Below are positions 1 through 8,110 of a stretch of 64,000 nucleotides of DNA, piece by piece. The translations under genes and the position numbers were made by a program. This DNA comes from CALKZN01 sp964633815 (GTDB lineage Bacteria > Pseudomonadota > Gammaproteobacteria > Arenicellales > Arenicellaceae): assembly GCA_964633815.1 (NCBI GenBank), contig CAZWHW010000009.1, forward strand, positions 10,126 to 74,125. Direction: 5' to 3'. The number at the start of each line of letters is the position of its first letter. Position 1 is the stretch's first letter. The notes under the pieces were generated by a model. The model was not told the DNA's origin and did not search any database. It was given only the letters and a program-made list of their open reading frames with translations.

Positions 1-2
1 GT

Positions 3-290
3 TTCCCTGATCGAATTAAACAGTTAATTGAATCTGGTGATTATGAAGAAGCGAAGAAAACATTGAATTTTGCTACTGCTGCGAATGTAGATGATCATGA
101 GATTAATGTTTCAATGTTAAAAATCTTTGCAGCGGAAGCTGATCAAGAAAGTTTTGATAAGCTTTTTGAAAGAGTGCATGCAAATATTGAAGAGTATGAT
201 GCTGAATCACAATTGTTAATTGCTGAACTTCAATCGGAAATGGCAATCGGTAAAGTGATAAATTTTGATTCAGATCAAATGGCAAGCTAG
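3..290 (+). CDS. C-terminal fragment of a FimV-like TPR protein (partial)
   Basis: The reading frame is open from the left edge of the window, so this is the last 95 residues of a longer protein that begins outside. What is visible is two helical-hairpin-like units, one with the pattern LIESGDYEEAKKTL and one with MLKIFAAEADQESFDKLF, and an acidic tail. This resembles the C-terminal repeats of FimV-type peptidoglycan-associated proteins (pattern LKLLEVYAEQGD..aF), which assist polar organisation and type IV pili. The LysM and membrane parts that would prove it lie outside. A generic TPR protein is the alternative. A terminator hairpin follows 33 bases after the stop. Confidence 0.45.
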   Translation, partial: FPDRIKQLIESGDYEEAKKTLNFATAANVDDHEINVSMLKIFAAEADQESFDKLFERVHANIEEYDAESQLLIAELQSEMAIGKVINFDSDQMAS

Positions 291-322
291 TTAGCTAGTT
301 AATTAAACTGAATTAGTTTGAG

Positions 323-356
323 ACTCGACTGTGTATAATCCAGTCGAGTTTTTTTA
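323..356 (+). terminator. Rho-independent terminator after the FimV-like gene
   Basis: A perfect 9-bp stem (ACTCGACTG at 323-331 with CAGTCGAGT at 341-349) and a 9-base loop are followed by a run of T. It closes the transcript entering from the left edge and precedes the radical SAM gene. Confidence 0.85.
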
Positions 357-394
357 TGTTTTTGATTTTTAGTTGATTAGCTGTTTTTCTAGAT

Positions 395-1390
395 ATGGTT
401 GACATTTTATATATTGAGAAGGATTTGCCAAATCAAGGTTTGGTTAAGCAAGTTATTGATCATTTCAATAAGGCTGAGCAAGTCGATATTGAAAAATATA
501 CTGAAATTTTTAATGTTAAATCTCAAGATTTTCGAGAACAAAAAAGAAAGCCTGCTTTGATTTTGGCAAATAAAAAAGGCAAAAAAATTATTCCAACGCC
601 ATCTGAGTATGAAGCAGGAGGTGATGCGAATTTTTATTTTTCACATATGCTCAATTGTATTTATGACTGCCGCTATTGTTTTTTGCAAGGAATGTATCGA
701 TCAGCGAATTACTTATTATTTGTGAATTATGACGAGTTTGCGGCAGATTTGCGCCAACATGTACAGCAAAGCGATGCGGATAATCCTTGGTATTTTTCTG
801 GATATGATTGCGATAGTTTAGCTTTAGAGCCAGTCACTGGTTTTGCTGAGTATTTTTTGGAAGTTTTTGCTGAACCAATAATGGCAAAAGCAACTTTAGA
901 GTTGCGGACAAAAAGCACTCAAATTCGCAGTCTCTTGAATCGAGCAGCTATGTCTAATGTTGTGATAGCATTTAGTTTGAATCCAGACGAAGTGATATCA
1001 GCTGTTGAATTGGGTACTCCAAAACTGTTGAAAAGACTCCAGGCAATAGTGCAACTTCAAGAAGCTGGTTGGCGTGTGGGCTTACGGTTTGACCCAGTCG
1101 TGTGGCATGAAAACTTTGAGCTGTGTTATGAAGCGTTCTTTAATAAGGTGTTTGAAATAATTGATGTTGAGCGGATTGATTCAGTAACTTTAGGTGCCGT
1201 GCGTTTGCCTAAAGATTTCCATAAAACGATTAGTAAACTATACCCAGAACATTGGTTGTTTAAAGCAGGAATGAGTTTAAATGAAAATAATATGGTAACT
1301 TATACGGAACAAATTTCTGAGCAGATTTTAAGTTTTTGTGAACAGAAAATAAAAAAATCTGTCTCAGATAAAGTGTTATTTGTTTATTGA
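395..1390 (+). CDS. Spore-photoproduct-lyase-like radical SAM protein
   Basis: The 331-residue protein belongs to the radical SAM superfamily. The cluster motif CIYDCRYC places cysteines 88, 92 and 95 in the C-x3-C-x2-C spacing that binds the [4Fe-4S] cluster for SAM cleavage. The rest aligns by eye with the SplB/DNA-photolyase-like family, which reverses the spore photoproduct thymine dimer in Bacillus. Cys139 in the segment GYDCDSLALEP lies near where the hydrogen-donor cysteine of Bacillus SPL sits, but exact equivalence is uncertain. Nothing in the window suggests sporulation, so the substrate is unknown and repair of DNA photoproducts is inference. The gene has its own transcription unit and converges on fur with only 15 bases between stops. 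Confidence 0.8.
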   Translation: MVDILYIEKDLPNQGLVKQVIDHFNKAEQVDIEKYTEIFNVKSQDFREQKRKPALILANKKGKKIIPTPSEYEAGGDANFYFSHMLNCIYDCRYCFLQGMYRSANYLLFVNYDEFAADLRQHVQQSDADNPWYFSGYDCDSLALEPVTGFAEYFLEVFAEPIMAKATLELRTKSTQIRSLLNRAAMSNVVIAFSLNPDEVISAVELGTPKLLKRLQAIVQLQEAGWRVGLRFDPVVWHENFELCYEAFFNKVFEIIDVERIDSVTLGAVRLPKDFHKTISKLYPEHWLFKAGMSLNENNMVTYTEQISEQILSFCEQKIKKSVSDKVLFVY

Positions 1391-1405
1391 AATAAATAGT
1401 TAGTC

Positions 1406-1816
1406 TTATTTCGTTTTTTTCTTTTTTACATATAAAACTAGGCTGTGATCGGTCAGTTCAAAACCGTGTTCATCTGCTATTTGCTCTTGTAAGCGCTCAA
1501 TCTCTTCGTTGTGAAACTCAATAATTGATCCATCATCAACACAAACCATATGGTCATGATGTTCACCACGGTTTAATTCAAAGACTGAATGACCACCTTC
1601 AAAATTGTGCCGCATGACCAATCCCGCTGATTCAAATTGAGTTAGCACACGATATACGGTTGCAAGTCCAACATCTTCATTTGCGTCCAAAAGAATTTTA
1701 TATACGTCTTCCGCGCTATAGTGTTCGTTTGTTTCTTCTAATATCTGCAGAATTTTGATACGTGGCAAGGTGACTTTTAAGCCAGCTTTTCTTAAATCAA
1801 TATCGCTTTCACTCAT
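1406..1816 (-). CDS. fur: Ferric uptake regulator Fur
   Basis: Fur is a cytoplasmic dimeric repressor that binds Fe(II) and shuts off iron-uptake genes. The 136-residue protein has the N-terminal winged helix (LKVTLPRIKILQIL and DVGLATVYRVLTQFESAGLV, residues 13-67) and the metal-binding dimerisation half with EHHDH at 85-89. Only one cysteine of the usual CxxC pair is present (Cys92 in CVDDG), as in Pseudomonas aeruginosa Fur, so a structural zinc held by two cysteines is not expected. A perfect -10 box TATAAT on this strand lies at 1850-1855. The gene stands alone, unlike genomes where bamE is divergent from fur; bamE is here at 39 kb. Confidence 0.96.
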   Translation of the reverse strand: MSESDIDLRKAGLKVTLPRIKILQILEETNEHYSAEDVYKILLDANEDVGLATVYRVLTQFESAGLVMRHNFEGGHSVFELNRGEHHDHMVCVDDGSIIEFHNEEIERLQEQIADEHGFELTDHSLVLYVKKKKTK

Positions 1817-1901
1817 AATATTATTATTCTGCTATTTTCTTGGTCTAATATTATAGAGTAAGCCTGAGAGAAAATGGTGCTTTTATCCATTAAAATAATA
1901 C

Positions 1902-1929
1902 TTGCTTCAGAGTATAGGTTTGTTATATT
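1902..1929 (+). promoter_or_regulatory. Sigma-70 promoter of the leuL-leuA transcript
   Basis: TTGCTT at 1902-1907 and TATATT at 1924-1929 are separated by 16 bases. The -10 is preceded by TG plus one base, giving an extended -10. The predicted start near 1936 would give a leader of roughly 260 bases before leuA that includes the leucine-rich peptide. Confidence 0.6.
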
Positions 1930-1965
1930 TAAACCATGCATAGCAATATTGAGCTTAAATATTTC

Positions 1966-2046
1966 ATGAATACAATTGTGATGAACTTGTCACAAGCTTT
2001 GTTGTTACTATTAGTTTTTTGTCTGCTGCGCGTTCGCGCAATTTAA
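1966..2046 (+). CDS. leuL: leu operon leader peptide (LeuL-type attenuator peptide)
   Basis: A 26-residue reading frame starting ATG at 1966 encodes a peptide with eight leucines, five of them consecutive (QALLLLLVFCLLRVRAI at the end). It sits alone between a good promoter and leuA. Leucine runs directly upstream of leuA are the hallmark of ribosome-mediated attenuation, where ribosome stalling at Leu codons under leucine shortage prevents early termination. The codons for the closing RVRA form a perfect 14-base inverted repeat TGCGCGTTCGCGCA. The Shine-Dalgarno sequence is weak (GAG about 12 bases upstream). I see no classical GC-rich terminator after it. The only other structure is an imperfect hairpin pairing TCTATTG at 2076-2082 with CAATAGA at 2102-2108. 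Confidence 0.75.
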   Translation: MNTIVMNLSQALLLLLVFCLLRVRAI

Positions 2047-2075
2047 TTCTATTTAAAATAATCTCCTTTTTTACC

Positions 2076-2108
2076 TCTATTGATCTTGATAGTGATCGAA
2101 GCAATAGA
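2076..2108 (+). promoter_or_regulatory. Possible attenuator hairpin in the leuA leader
   Basis: TCTATTGATC at 2076-2085 can pair with GATC at 2094-2097 and CAATAGA at 2102-2108, leaving a four-base bulge. It lies between the leader peptide stop and leuA. The T run that follows is late and interrupted (about 2126), so termination here is uncertain. The rest of 2047-2196 shows no other recognisable element. Confidence 0.3.
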
Positions 2109-2196
2109 TGTTATTAATCTAAATTATTTTTCCATTTCATTTTATTTGAATGTTTAAATGATGGGAAATATGACAAATTTAAAATAAAATAGTGCC

Positions 2197-3744
2197 ATGA
2201 AAGACCAATTAATTATTTTTGATACAACGCTGCGTGACGGTGAACAAAGCCCAGGTGCATCGATGGATTTGGAAGAAAAAGTCCGTATCGCTAAAGCTTT
2301 AGAAAAGCTTGGTGTTGATGTGATTGAAGCAGGGTTTTCAGCAGCAAGTCCAGGTGATTTTGATTCAGTTCAAGCGGTTGCAAATACGATCAAAGATTCA
2401 ACAGTTTGTAGTTTAGCTCGTGCTATAGAACGGGATTTGCAAGCAGCAGCTGATGCAATCAAGCATGCAAATTCTGGAAGAATCCATACATTTATTGCTA
2501 CTTCTCCAATTCATATGCAGCACAAGCTCCGCCTGACTCCTGATGAAGTGGTGGAACAAGCGGTTTGGGCGGTAAAATTTGCTCGAAATCACACCGACGA
2601 TGTTGAATTTTCAGCTGAAGATGCTGGCCGTAGTGAGTTAGATTTTTTATGCCGGGTTTTTGAAAAGGTTATTGATGCCGGTGCTCGTACTATCAATATT
2701 CCCGATACAGTCGGCTACACTGTTCCACAGCAATTTGGCCAATTAGTCGCTGATATTATTGCTGGCACTGCCAATTCTGATAAAGCTATTTGGTCGGTGC
2801 ATTGTCATAATGATTTGGGATTAGCAGTATCCAACTCCTTGTCAGCTGTGACCAATGGTGCACGTCAGGTTGAATGTACTATCAACGGTTTGGGTGAGCG
2901 TGCAGGAAATGCTGCGTTAGAAGAATTAGTCATGGCGGTTAATACCCGAAAAGATTACTTCGATGTAGAAAGTAAAATTAATACTCCTGAGATAATGAAT
3001 TGTAGCCGTTTGGTGTCGAATATTACTGGTTTTCAGGTGCAACCAAATAAGGCAATTGTTGGTGCTAATGCGTTTGCTCATGAGTCAGGGATTCACCAAG
3101 ATGGTGTTATTAAGGCTCGTGAAACGTATGAAATTATGCGAGCCGAAGATGTTGGCTGGCAAACCAATCGGATGGTGATGGGTAAACACTCAGGACGAAA
3201 TGCATTTAAAACTCGTTTGCAAGAGCTGGGTTATGAATTTGCTAATGATGATGAAATCAATGAATCGTTTTCGCGATTCAAAGTATTAGCTGATAAAAAA
3301 CATGATATTTTTGATGAAGATTTATTGGCTTTAGTCGGAAATGCTGAGTTTGAACAGACTACCGAAATGCTAAAGCTAGTTGACTTGAATGTCTCAACCA
3401 AACTCAATGAGTCGCCAAAAGCCGAGGTTAGTATCGAGTTTGATGGTGAGGTGCTTTCTTCTTCAGCTGAAGGAGATGGCGCTGTTGACGCAGTATTTAA
3501 AGCCATAAAAAATATTCTTGACGTCCAAGCTGAATTGCAACTTTATTCTGTCAATGCAATTACTGAGGGCACAGAATCTCAAGGTGTTGTCACAGTGCGC
3601 ATTGCACATGATGGTAAGGTGGCGAACGGCAATGGGGTTGACACAGATATTATTATTGCTTCTGCGAAATCGTATTTGTCTGCTATTAGCCGTTTACCAA
3701 CAGCTTCAACTCGAACTCATCCGCAGATGTCTGGGCCAATTTAA
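2197..3744 (+). CDS. leuA: 2-isopropylmalate synthase
   Basis: LeuA condenses acetyl-CoA with 2-oxoisovalerate, the first committed step of leucine synthesis. The 515-residue length is normal for the long bacterial form. The HMGL-like TIM barrel covers about residues 1-270, with FDTTLRDGEQSPG at 8-20 and the metal-binding HCHND at 202-206. The flexible subdomain contains HESGIHQDG. The C-terminal leucine-binding regulatory domain (about 390-515) gives feedback inhibition. The leader peptide upstream adds transcription control by leucine supply. No leuB, leuC or leuD is in the window. holD begins 16 bases downstream, so read-through into holD-rimI is possible. Confidence 0.97.
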   Translation: MKDQLIIFDTTLRDGEQSPGASMDLEEKVRIAKALEKLGVDVIEAGFSAASPGDFDSVQAVANTIKDSTVCSLARAIERDLQAAADAIKHANSGRIHTFIATSPIHMQHKLRLTPDEVVEQAVWAVKFARNHTDDVEFSAEDAGRSELDFLCRVFEKVIDAGARTINIPDTVGYTVPQQFGQLVADIIAGTANSDKAIWSVHCHNDLGLAVSNSLSAVTNGARQVECTINGLGERAGNAALEELVMAVNTRKDYFDVESKINTPEIMNCSRLVSNITGFQVQPNKAIVGANAFAHESGIHQDGVIKARETYEIMRAEDVGWQTNRMVMGKHSGRNAFKTRLQELGYEFANDDEINESFSRFKVLADKKHDIFDEDLLALVGNAEFEQTTEMLKLVDLNVSTKLNESPKAEVSIEFDGEVLSSSAEGDGAVDAVFKAIKNILDVQAELQLYSVNAITEGTESQGVVTVRIAHDGKVANGNGVDTDIIIASAKSYLSAISRLPTASTRTHPQMSGPI

Positions 3745-3760
3745 AGGTGAGTTGCTAGTG

Positions 3761-4282
3761 ATGGTTGACCATTTGCAAGTTATGGGAATTCAACGCTGGG
3801 AACAACGTAATGTTGTTGCTAAGAAAGCTCTGACAACCATTGAAACTGTTGCTAGTAATAAAAAAGAGATAGATACAGCTGCAAATGACAAAGTTATTAA
3901 GAGCTTATCTGCTTATGCTGCATGTAGTGTGCGATTGGATGCGCAAGGCCAACAATCTCGCTGGTTGTGGGTATTGCCTCAGTCAAGTTTAAAGGCAGAA
4001 GAGTTGCAATTGATAGATAAAATAGTTGCAGCCACTGGTTCACAATGGGAATTTGCTTCTATTGCAGACACCTATTTAGAGTCTGAAAGTCTTGATAAGA
4101 CTCTAAGTCAAGAGTTGTCAGCAGTGATTTTTCTCGCTACAGAATTTTCTTGGGGTTTATTTGAACAACATACACTTTTTTTTGAAAAACAGTTTATTTA
4201 TGCTGATTCTGCCGAAAATTTGCTTGCTCAACCTGAAAAGAAACGATTAGTTTGGCAAGCACTACAAACACTGATGGTTTAA
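3761..4282 (+). CDS. holD: Divergent DNA polymerase III psi subunit (HolD-like)
   Basis: Psi bridges the clamp loader to chi and single-strand-binding protein at the replication fork. This 173-residue protein is assigned mainly by context and weak similarity: it overlaps rimI, as holD does in Escherichia coli. Its N-terminus (LQVMGIQRWEQRN) resembles the conserved QLGITQW segment of HolD, and its end (PEKKRLVWQALQTL) resembles the terminal ALWQQI helix. The middle is not recognisable. ATG at 3761 follows AAGGTGAG at 3744-3751; GTG at 3758 is an alternative. Longer starts would run antisense-frame through the end of leuA and are unlikely. Confidence 0.6.
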   Translation: MVDHLQVMGIQRWEQRNVVAKKALTTIETVASNKKEIDTAANDKVIKSLSAYAACSVRLDAQGQQSRWLWVLPQSSLKAEELQLIDKIVAATGSQWEFASIADTYLESESLDKTLSQELSAVIFLATEFSWGLFEQHTLFFEKQFIYADSAENLLAQPEKKRLVWQALQTLMV

Positions 4283-4749
4283 TTCTTCGACTTGCTGTTA
4301 AAAAGGATTTGCAGCAAATTCATTTGCTTGAACAGCGCTCTAATCCTTTCCCTTGGAGTAGGTCTCAGTTGCAGTCGAGTTATACCGCTCATCAAATTTG
4401 GTTAATTGAGAAAACAGAATCCGTTGATGGGAATCAAATTGTTGCTTTTTTAATTTGTCAGCAAGTTCTTGATGAGGAGAACTTACTACATATTGTGGTT
4501 GATGCGAAGAAAAAATCTCAAGGAATTGGTCATTTTTTATTAGAAAATTGGTTGAATATGTTGCCAACCACGATAATCAACATATGGCTTGAAGTTAGAC
4601 AATCAAATTTGGTTGCCCAACATTTGTATTTAGCCTACGGATTTAAAAAAGTTGATTCTCGACGAGATTATTATCTACATCACTTGACCAATCCTAAGCT
4701 TGCTAGAGAAACAGCAGATATTTTTTGTTTGAATCGAAATTCAGATTAA
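4252..4749 (+). CDS. rimI: Ribosomal protein S18 alanine N-acetyltransferase RimI
   Basis: RimI transfers acetyl from acetyl-CoA to the N-terminal alanine of ribosomal protein S18. The 165-residue protein has the GNAT fold: EQRSNPFPWSRSQL near residues 27-40 is the RimI-type acceptor segment, KKSQGIGHFLLENWL is the acetyl-CoA pyrophosphate loop, and EVRQSNLVAQHLYLAYGF is the conserved C-terminal motif. The only upstream start in frame is TTG at 4252, overlapping holD by 31 bases, so the exact start is uncertain. The stop overlaps the convergent mltD stop by 4 bases, so there is no intergenic terminator. Confidence 0.88.
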   Translation: MASTTNTDGLILRLAVKKDLQQIHLLEQRSNPFPWSRSQLQSSYTAHQIWLIEKTESVDGNQIVAFLICQQVLDEENLLHIVVDAKKKSQGIGHFLLENWLNMLPTTIINIWLEVRQSNLVAQHLYLAYGFKKVDSRRDYYLHHLTNPKLARETADIFCLNRNSD

Positions 4750-6074
4750 GCAGAACGTAAAGGTATCAAAATAGTTTTGCCAGCACGCAAACGACTTGAT
4801 TTTAAATTGTTAATGGTTTTAATAGCTTGAATGCTAACTTTGTATTCTCGAGCTAGTCCATAAAGAGTATCACCTCTTTTTAATTTGTGATTACGCCAGC
4901 GAATATTAGGTTTCGCAGGTTGAGAAGCAAGGTATTCTTTTACATTTTTACTTGAATCGATAGGCACGATCACTCTATGCGGTCCTTCAGGGCTGCTTGC
5001 CCAGCGTTTGAAGCCAGCGTTTAATTGATAAAAAATATCTTTGTTTAATGATGTTTTATTGATTAAACGAGCCATGTCAATTTGGCCTGGAGTTTCAATT
5101 TTTGCAAAAAATGGATTGTTAGGAATTTCAGGTACATTCAAATTATATAAATGCGCATGACGTACTACGTCCGCAAGAGCAATTAGCTTTGGCACATAGT
5201 TGCTTGTTTCTTGACTTAGTTTAAGCGAGAAATAGTCAGTTGGTTTGCCACGGCGCTTATTGTGTTTGATTGCATTGGCGATAGTGCCTCGCCCGCCATT
5301 ATAAGCAGCAATTGATAGATACCAATCACCATTAAATTCTATATTCAGCTCTTTTAGATAATCTAATGCAGACTGAGTAGATAGAATGACATCACGACGT
5401 TGATCAGACCACCAGTTTTGTTTTAAACCAAAGTAGCGGCCGGTAGCTGGAATAAACTGCCAAAGACCAGCTGCATTCGAGCGGGAGGTAGCATTGGTTA
5501 GATAGGCGCTTTCAATTGCAGGTAATAATGCAAGTTCCATTGGCAAACCGCGTTTATTAATTTCTTCTACAATAAAAAATAGATATGGGCGAGATCGTTC
5601 AAGGACTCTCTCAACATAATCAATATTGTTTAAATAAAACTTTCTAAATTTTTTAATTTTTGGATGTTTGTTAAGTTCAATTTGATAACCAGAGATGACA
5701 CGGTCAAACAATAATTGTTGAACATCAGGTTTTTTATCACTGCTTGCTTGTTTTTGTTTATCTTGTTCAATAACTGCAAAACGTGGTTTGTCAGTTTGAT
5801 GTGGGTATGCATTTTCAAGAGGGATTTCGGTATTTGCAGTGCTCCCAGCTTTGCTAGTATCAAGCTTGATCTTTTCTTGCGCTTGTTGCTTTTCATTTGT
5901 AGCTTGAGAAGATATTTCTTTTGAATCTTTTCGACTTGGTTGACTCTGATTAGGAGATTCTTCTAAAGTAGGGGTTGGTGGAGTGCTCTTTGATTGTTCT
6001 GGCGAAGAGTCTCTTAACGTTGAGCAGCCTGAAACAAAAATCGTAAGTATTATAAATAGATGTATATTTCTCAT
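4746..6074 (-). CDS. mltD: Membrane-bound lytic murein transglycosylase D-like lipoprotein
   Basis: This enzyme cleaves the MurNAc-GlcNAc bond of peptidoglycan to form anhydro-muropeptides at the outer membrane. Starting at ATG 6074 the protein has 442 residues, with a lipoprotein signal ending in the lipobox VSGC at Cys17. A long Ser/Gln/Lys-rich linker follows, then the SLT domain with LLPAIESAYLTNATS (catalytic Glu) and AAGLWQFIPATG. A C-terminal LysM peptidoglycan-binding repeat (RGDTLYGLAREYKVS...LIPL) ends the protein. E. coli MltD has two LysM repeats; here I see one. It is divergent from the methyltransferase-rnhA-dnaQ group, the usual gammaproteobacterial order. An in-frame TTG at 6095 exists, but the signal peptide favours the ATG. 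Confidence 0.92.
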   Translation of the reverse strand: MRNIHLFIILTIFVSGCSTLRDSSPEQSKSTPPTPTLEESPNQSQPSRKDSKEISSQATNEKQQAQEKIKLDTSKAGSTANTEIPLENAYPHQTDKPRFAVIEQDKQKQASSDKKPDVQQLLFDRVISGYQIELNKHPKIKKFRKFYLNNIDYVERVLERSRPYLFFIVEEINKRGLPMELALLPAIESAYLTNATSRSNAAGLWQFIPATGRYFGLKQNWWSDQRRDVILSTQSALDYLKELNIEFNGDWYLSIAAYNGGRGTIANAIKHNKRRGKPTDYFSLKLSQETSNYVPKLIALADVVRHAHLYNLNVPEIPNNPFFAKIETPGQIDMARLINKTSLNKDIFYQLNAGFKRWASSPEGPHRVIVPIDSSKNVKEYLASQPAKPNIRWRNHKLKRGDTLYGLAREYKVSIQAIKTINNLKSSRLRAGKTILIPLRSA

Positions 6075-6135
6075 AATGCGCGAGTATAAATTCAAGTGTT
6101 CAAGGCTTCAATGTTTAATCAAAGAGAATAGTTAA

Positions 6136-6909
6136 ATGACACGAAATGTTAATGATTGGTTAACAAGCCCGTCAGCAGAAAATTTTTTTAACCAAGAGAA
6201 ACAAAGTTTTGATAGGTTAAGCTCTATCTTATGTGGTCAAATAGGCGTGCAATTGACGATGTCAGAGAAAAATAATTATATTGCTGAAATTAATGTTAGC
6301 TCCGCATTATATTTGTTACAACGGCACAGTAATTCGGCAAATACATTTGAATCTGTGCAAGAATCCAATCAGGTGGTTGCTGATTTAGAAGCGCTGCCAT
6401 TTGCAAGTAATCAATTTGCTGTGGTTGTTGTGCCGCAAATGAATTTATTTAGTATCGACCCATATGCAGCATTACGTGAAATTTACCGCATCACTGCTAG
6501 TGATGGAATTGTTATGATTTCTGGTATTAATTTGTTTAGTCTAATTGGCTTCCAGGCTAAATTGTTCCCAACTAAGTTCCCATTTTTGCCCACAGTGAGT
6601 CAAGGGCAAATGAAAGAGTGGTTGTCGTTGTTGGGCTGTGAAATTATTGGTGGCGATCTTTTTCATTATTCGGCATTAGTGAATAAGCCTAGAAAAAAAG
6701 CTTTGGGTCAAAAAGTCGAAAAAATTGGCAATCGTTGGATGCCAATGATGGCTGGCGGATATTGGCTTTTAGCTCGGAAGCGTCTTTTTGGGCAAATGGT
6801 AACGAAGCCTTATTCATTCAGTCGCTATAAAGCTGGTAAAATAGGTCAGCAAGTCGCAACAAATTCAAATTCTAAACGACAACACGAATGTCTGCAAAAG
6901 AAACTATAG
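6136..6909 (+). CDS. SAM-dependent methyltransferase, YafS-like
   Basis: The 257-residue protein is a class I methyltransferase relative. The segment LEALPFASNQFAVVVVPQM...DPYAALREIYRITASDGIVMISGINLFSLIG matches the post-motif region typical of YafS proteins found between mltD/gloB and rnhA. The glycine-rich SAM loop (motif I) is poorly preserved: residues around 53-70 read SALYLLQRHSNSAN instead of a GxGxG. SAM binding is therefore uncertain. The substrate of the family is not established. The stop overlaps rnhA by 22 bases, indicating one transcript with rnhA, dnaQ and the pentapeptide protein. gloB, common at this locus, is absent. Confidence 0.75.
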   Translation: MTRNVNDWLTSPSAENFFNQEKQSFDRLSSILCGQIGVQLTMSEKNNYIAEINVSSALYLLQRHSNSANTFESVQESNQVVADLEALPFASNQFAVVVVPQMNLFSIDPYAALREIYRITASDGIVMISGINLFSLIGFQAKLFPTKFPFLPTVSQGQMKEWLSLLGCEIIGGDLFHYSALVNKPRKKALGQKVEKIGNRWMPMMAGGYWLLARKRLFGQMVTKPYSFSRYKAGKIGQQVATNSNSKRQHECLQKKL

Positions 6910-7355
6910 TTGAAATTTATACAGATGGTGCCTGTCGAGGTAATCCTGGCGAAGGAGGCTGGGGTGTTTATCTTTCTTATGGAGGAAAAACCAAAGAGAT
7001 ATGTGGTGGTGAGAGTGATACCACGAATAATCGCATGGAGCTTATGGCAGCAATTCAGGGCTTAGAAGCGTTAACTAGATCATGCAAAGCACTGGTGTAT
7101 ACCGATTCAACTTATGTGAAAAATGGCATCACTGAGTGGATTCCAAATTGGAAGGCAAATAATTGGCGGACCAAGGCAAAAAAACCGGTTAAAAATAAAG
7201 ACCTTTGGCAAAGATTGGATGAACAAGCAGATAAACACGATCTTCAATGGTCATGGGTTAAGGCGCATGTGGGTATTGAAGGCAATGAAAAGGCAGATCA
7301 ATTAGCAAATCAAGGCATTGATGAACGTCTAACAAATGATAAAAATAAAAGATAA
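6888..7355 (+). CDS. rnhA: Ribonuclease HI
   Basis: RNase HI cleaves the RNA strand of RNA-DNA hybrids, removing primers and R-loops. The 155-residue length is standard. The carboxylate triad and fourth ligand are visible: Asp13 in YTDGACRGNPG, Glu51 in NNRMELMAA, Asp73 in YTDSTYV and Asp137 in GNEKADQLA; the catalytic His127 lies in WVKAHVG. The basic handle region (WRTKAKKPVKNKDLW) is present. It is translated from an ATG inside the end of the methyltransferase gene and ends 2 bases before dnaQ, the conserved rnhA-dnaQ pairing, though in E. coli those two genes are divergent. Confidence 0.98.
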   Translation: MSAKETIVEIYTDGACRGNPGEGGWGVYLSYGGKTKEICGGESDTTNNRMELMAAIQGLEALTRSCKALVYTDSTYVKNGITEWIPNWKANNWRTKAKKPVKNKDLWQRLDEQADKHDLQWSWVKAHVGIEGNEKADQLANQGIDERLTNDKNKR

Positions 7356-7357
7356 AT

Positions 7358-8110
7358 ATGAGTGAATTGAGACAAGTAGTTCTTGATACTGAAACTACGG
7401 GATTGAACCCTGCACATGACAGAATTGTTGAAATAGGTTGTGTCGAAATGGTTAATAGACGTCTGACATCCGTTAATTTCCATGAATATTTGAATCCCCA
7501 AATGCCGATGCCGCAAGGTGCGTTTGATGTTCATGGTTTAAGTGATGAGTTTCTAGCAGATAAATCATTGTTTGCTGACGTGTGTCATAAATTTTTGGAC
7601 TACGTTAAAGGCACACAGTTGGTCATTCATAATGCTGGTTTTGACATTGGCTTTTTAGATGCTGAAATGAATCGACTTGATCCAAGCTTGGGCAAGATTG
7701 CGGATTATTGCGAAGTGATTGATTCATTGGCAACAGCAAGAGAGCTGCACCCAGGGCAAAGAAATGATTTAGATTCATTAGCAAAACGTTATTCAATTGA
7801 TAATTCTCATCGGACTCTGCATGGCGCATTGCTGGATTCTGAAATATTAGCTGAAGTTTATTTACTAATGACAGGTGGGCAATCAGCATTGTCATTAGAT
7901 GAGCAAAGTTCTGCTAACTCGAGTGCAGCAAACCGTGTGAGTGTTGATGTGTCTGGTCTTGTTTTGCCTGTGATTCGGGCGAATGAAGAGGAGCTGTTAG
8001 CACATAAAACGATGCTTTTTGAGATTGAAAAAGCTAGTAATTCATCGAGTATTTGGCAAAAAATAGCACATAAAGACAGCTATGTTAGTAAGGGTGAAAT
8101 TGATGGCTGA
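7358..8110 (+). CDS. dnaQ: DNA polymerase III epsilon subunit (proofreading exonuclease)
   Basis: Epsilon is the 3'-5' proofreading exonuclease of the replicative core. The 250-residue protein shows the three DEDDh motifs: ExoI VLDTETTG (Asp10, Glu12), ExoII LVIHNAGFDIGFLDAE and ExoIII HRTLHGALLDSEILAEVYL with its His and Asp. The C-terminal stretch after about residue 185 is the usual flexible linker to the alpha subunit. The gene overlaps the following pentapeptide-repeat gene by 8 bases. Confidence 0.97.
   Translation: MSELRQVVLDTETTGLNPAHDRIVEIGCVEMVNRRLTSVNFHEYLNPQMPMPQGAFDVHGLSDEFLADKSLFADVCHKFLDYVKGTQLVIHNAGFDIGFLDAEMNRLDPSLGKIADYCEVIDSLATARELHPGQRNDLDSLAKRYSIDNSHRTLHGALLDSEILAEVYLLMTGGQSALSLDEQSSANSSAANRVSVDVSGLVLPVIRANEEELLAHKTMLFEIEKASNSSSIWQKIAHKDSYVSKGEIDG

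Noticed and set aside
3518..3760. Long in-frame N-terminal extension of the HolD-like gene back into leuA.
   Set aside because: It lies wholly inside the leuA C-terminal domain in another frame, and the Shine-Dalgarno AAGGTGAG points to the start at 3761.
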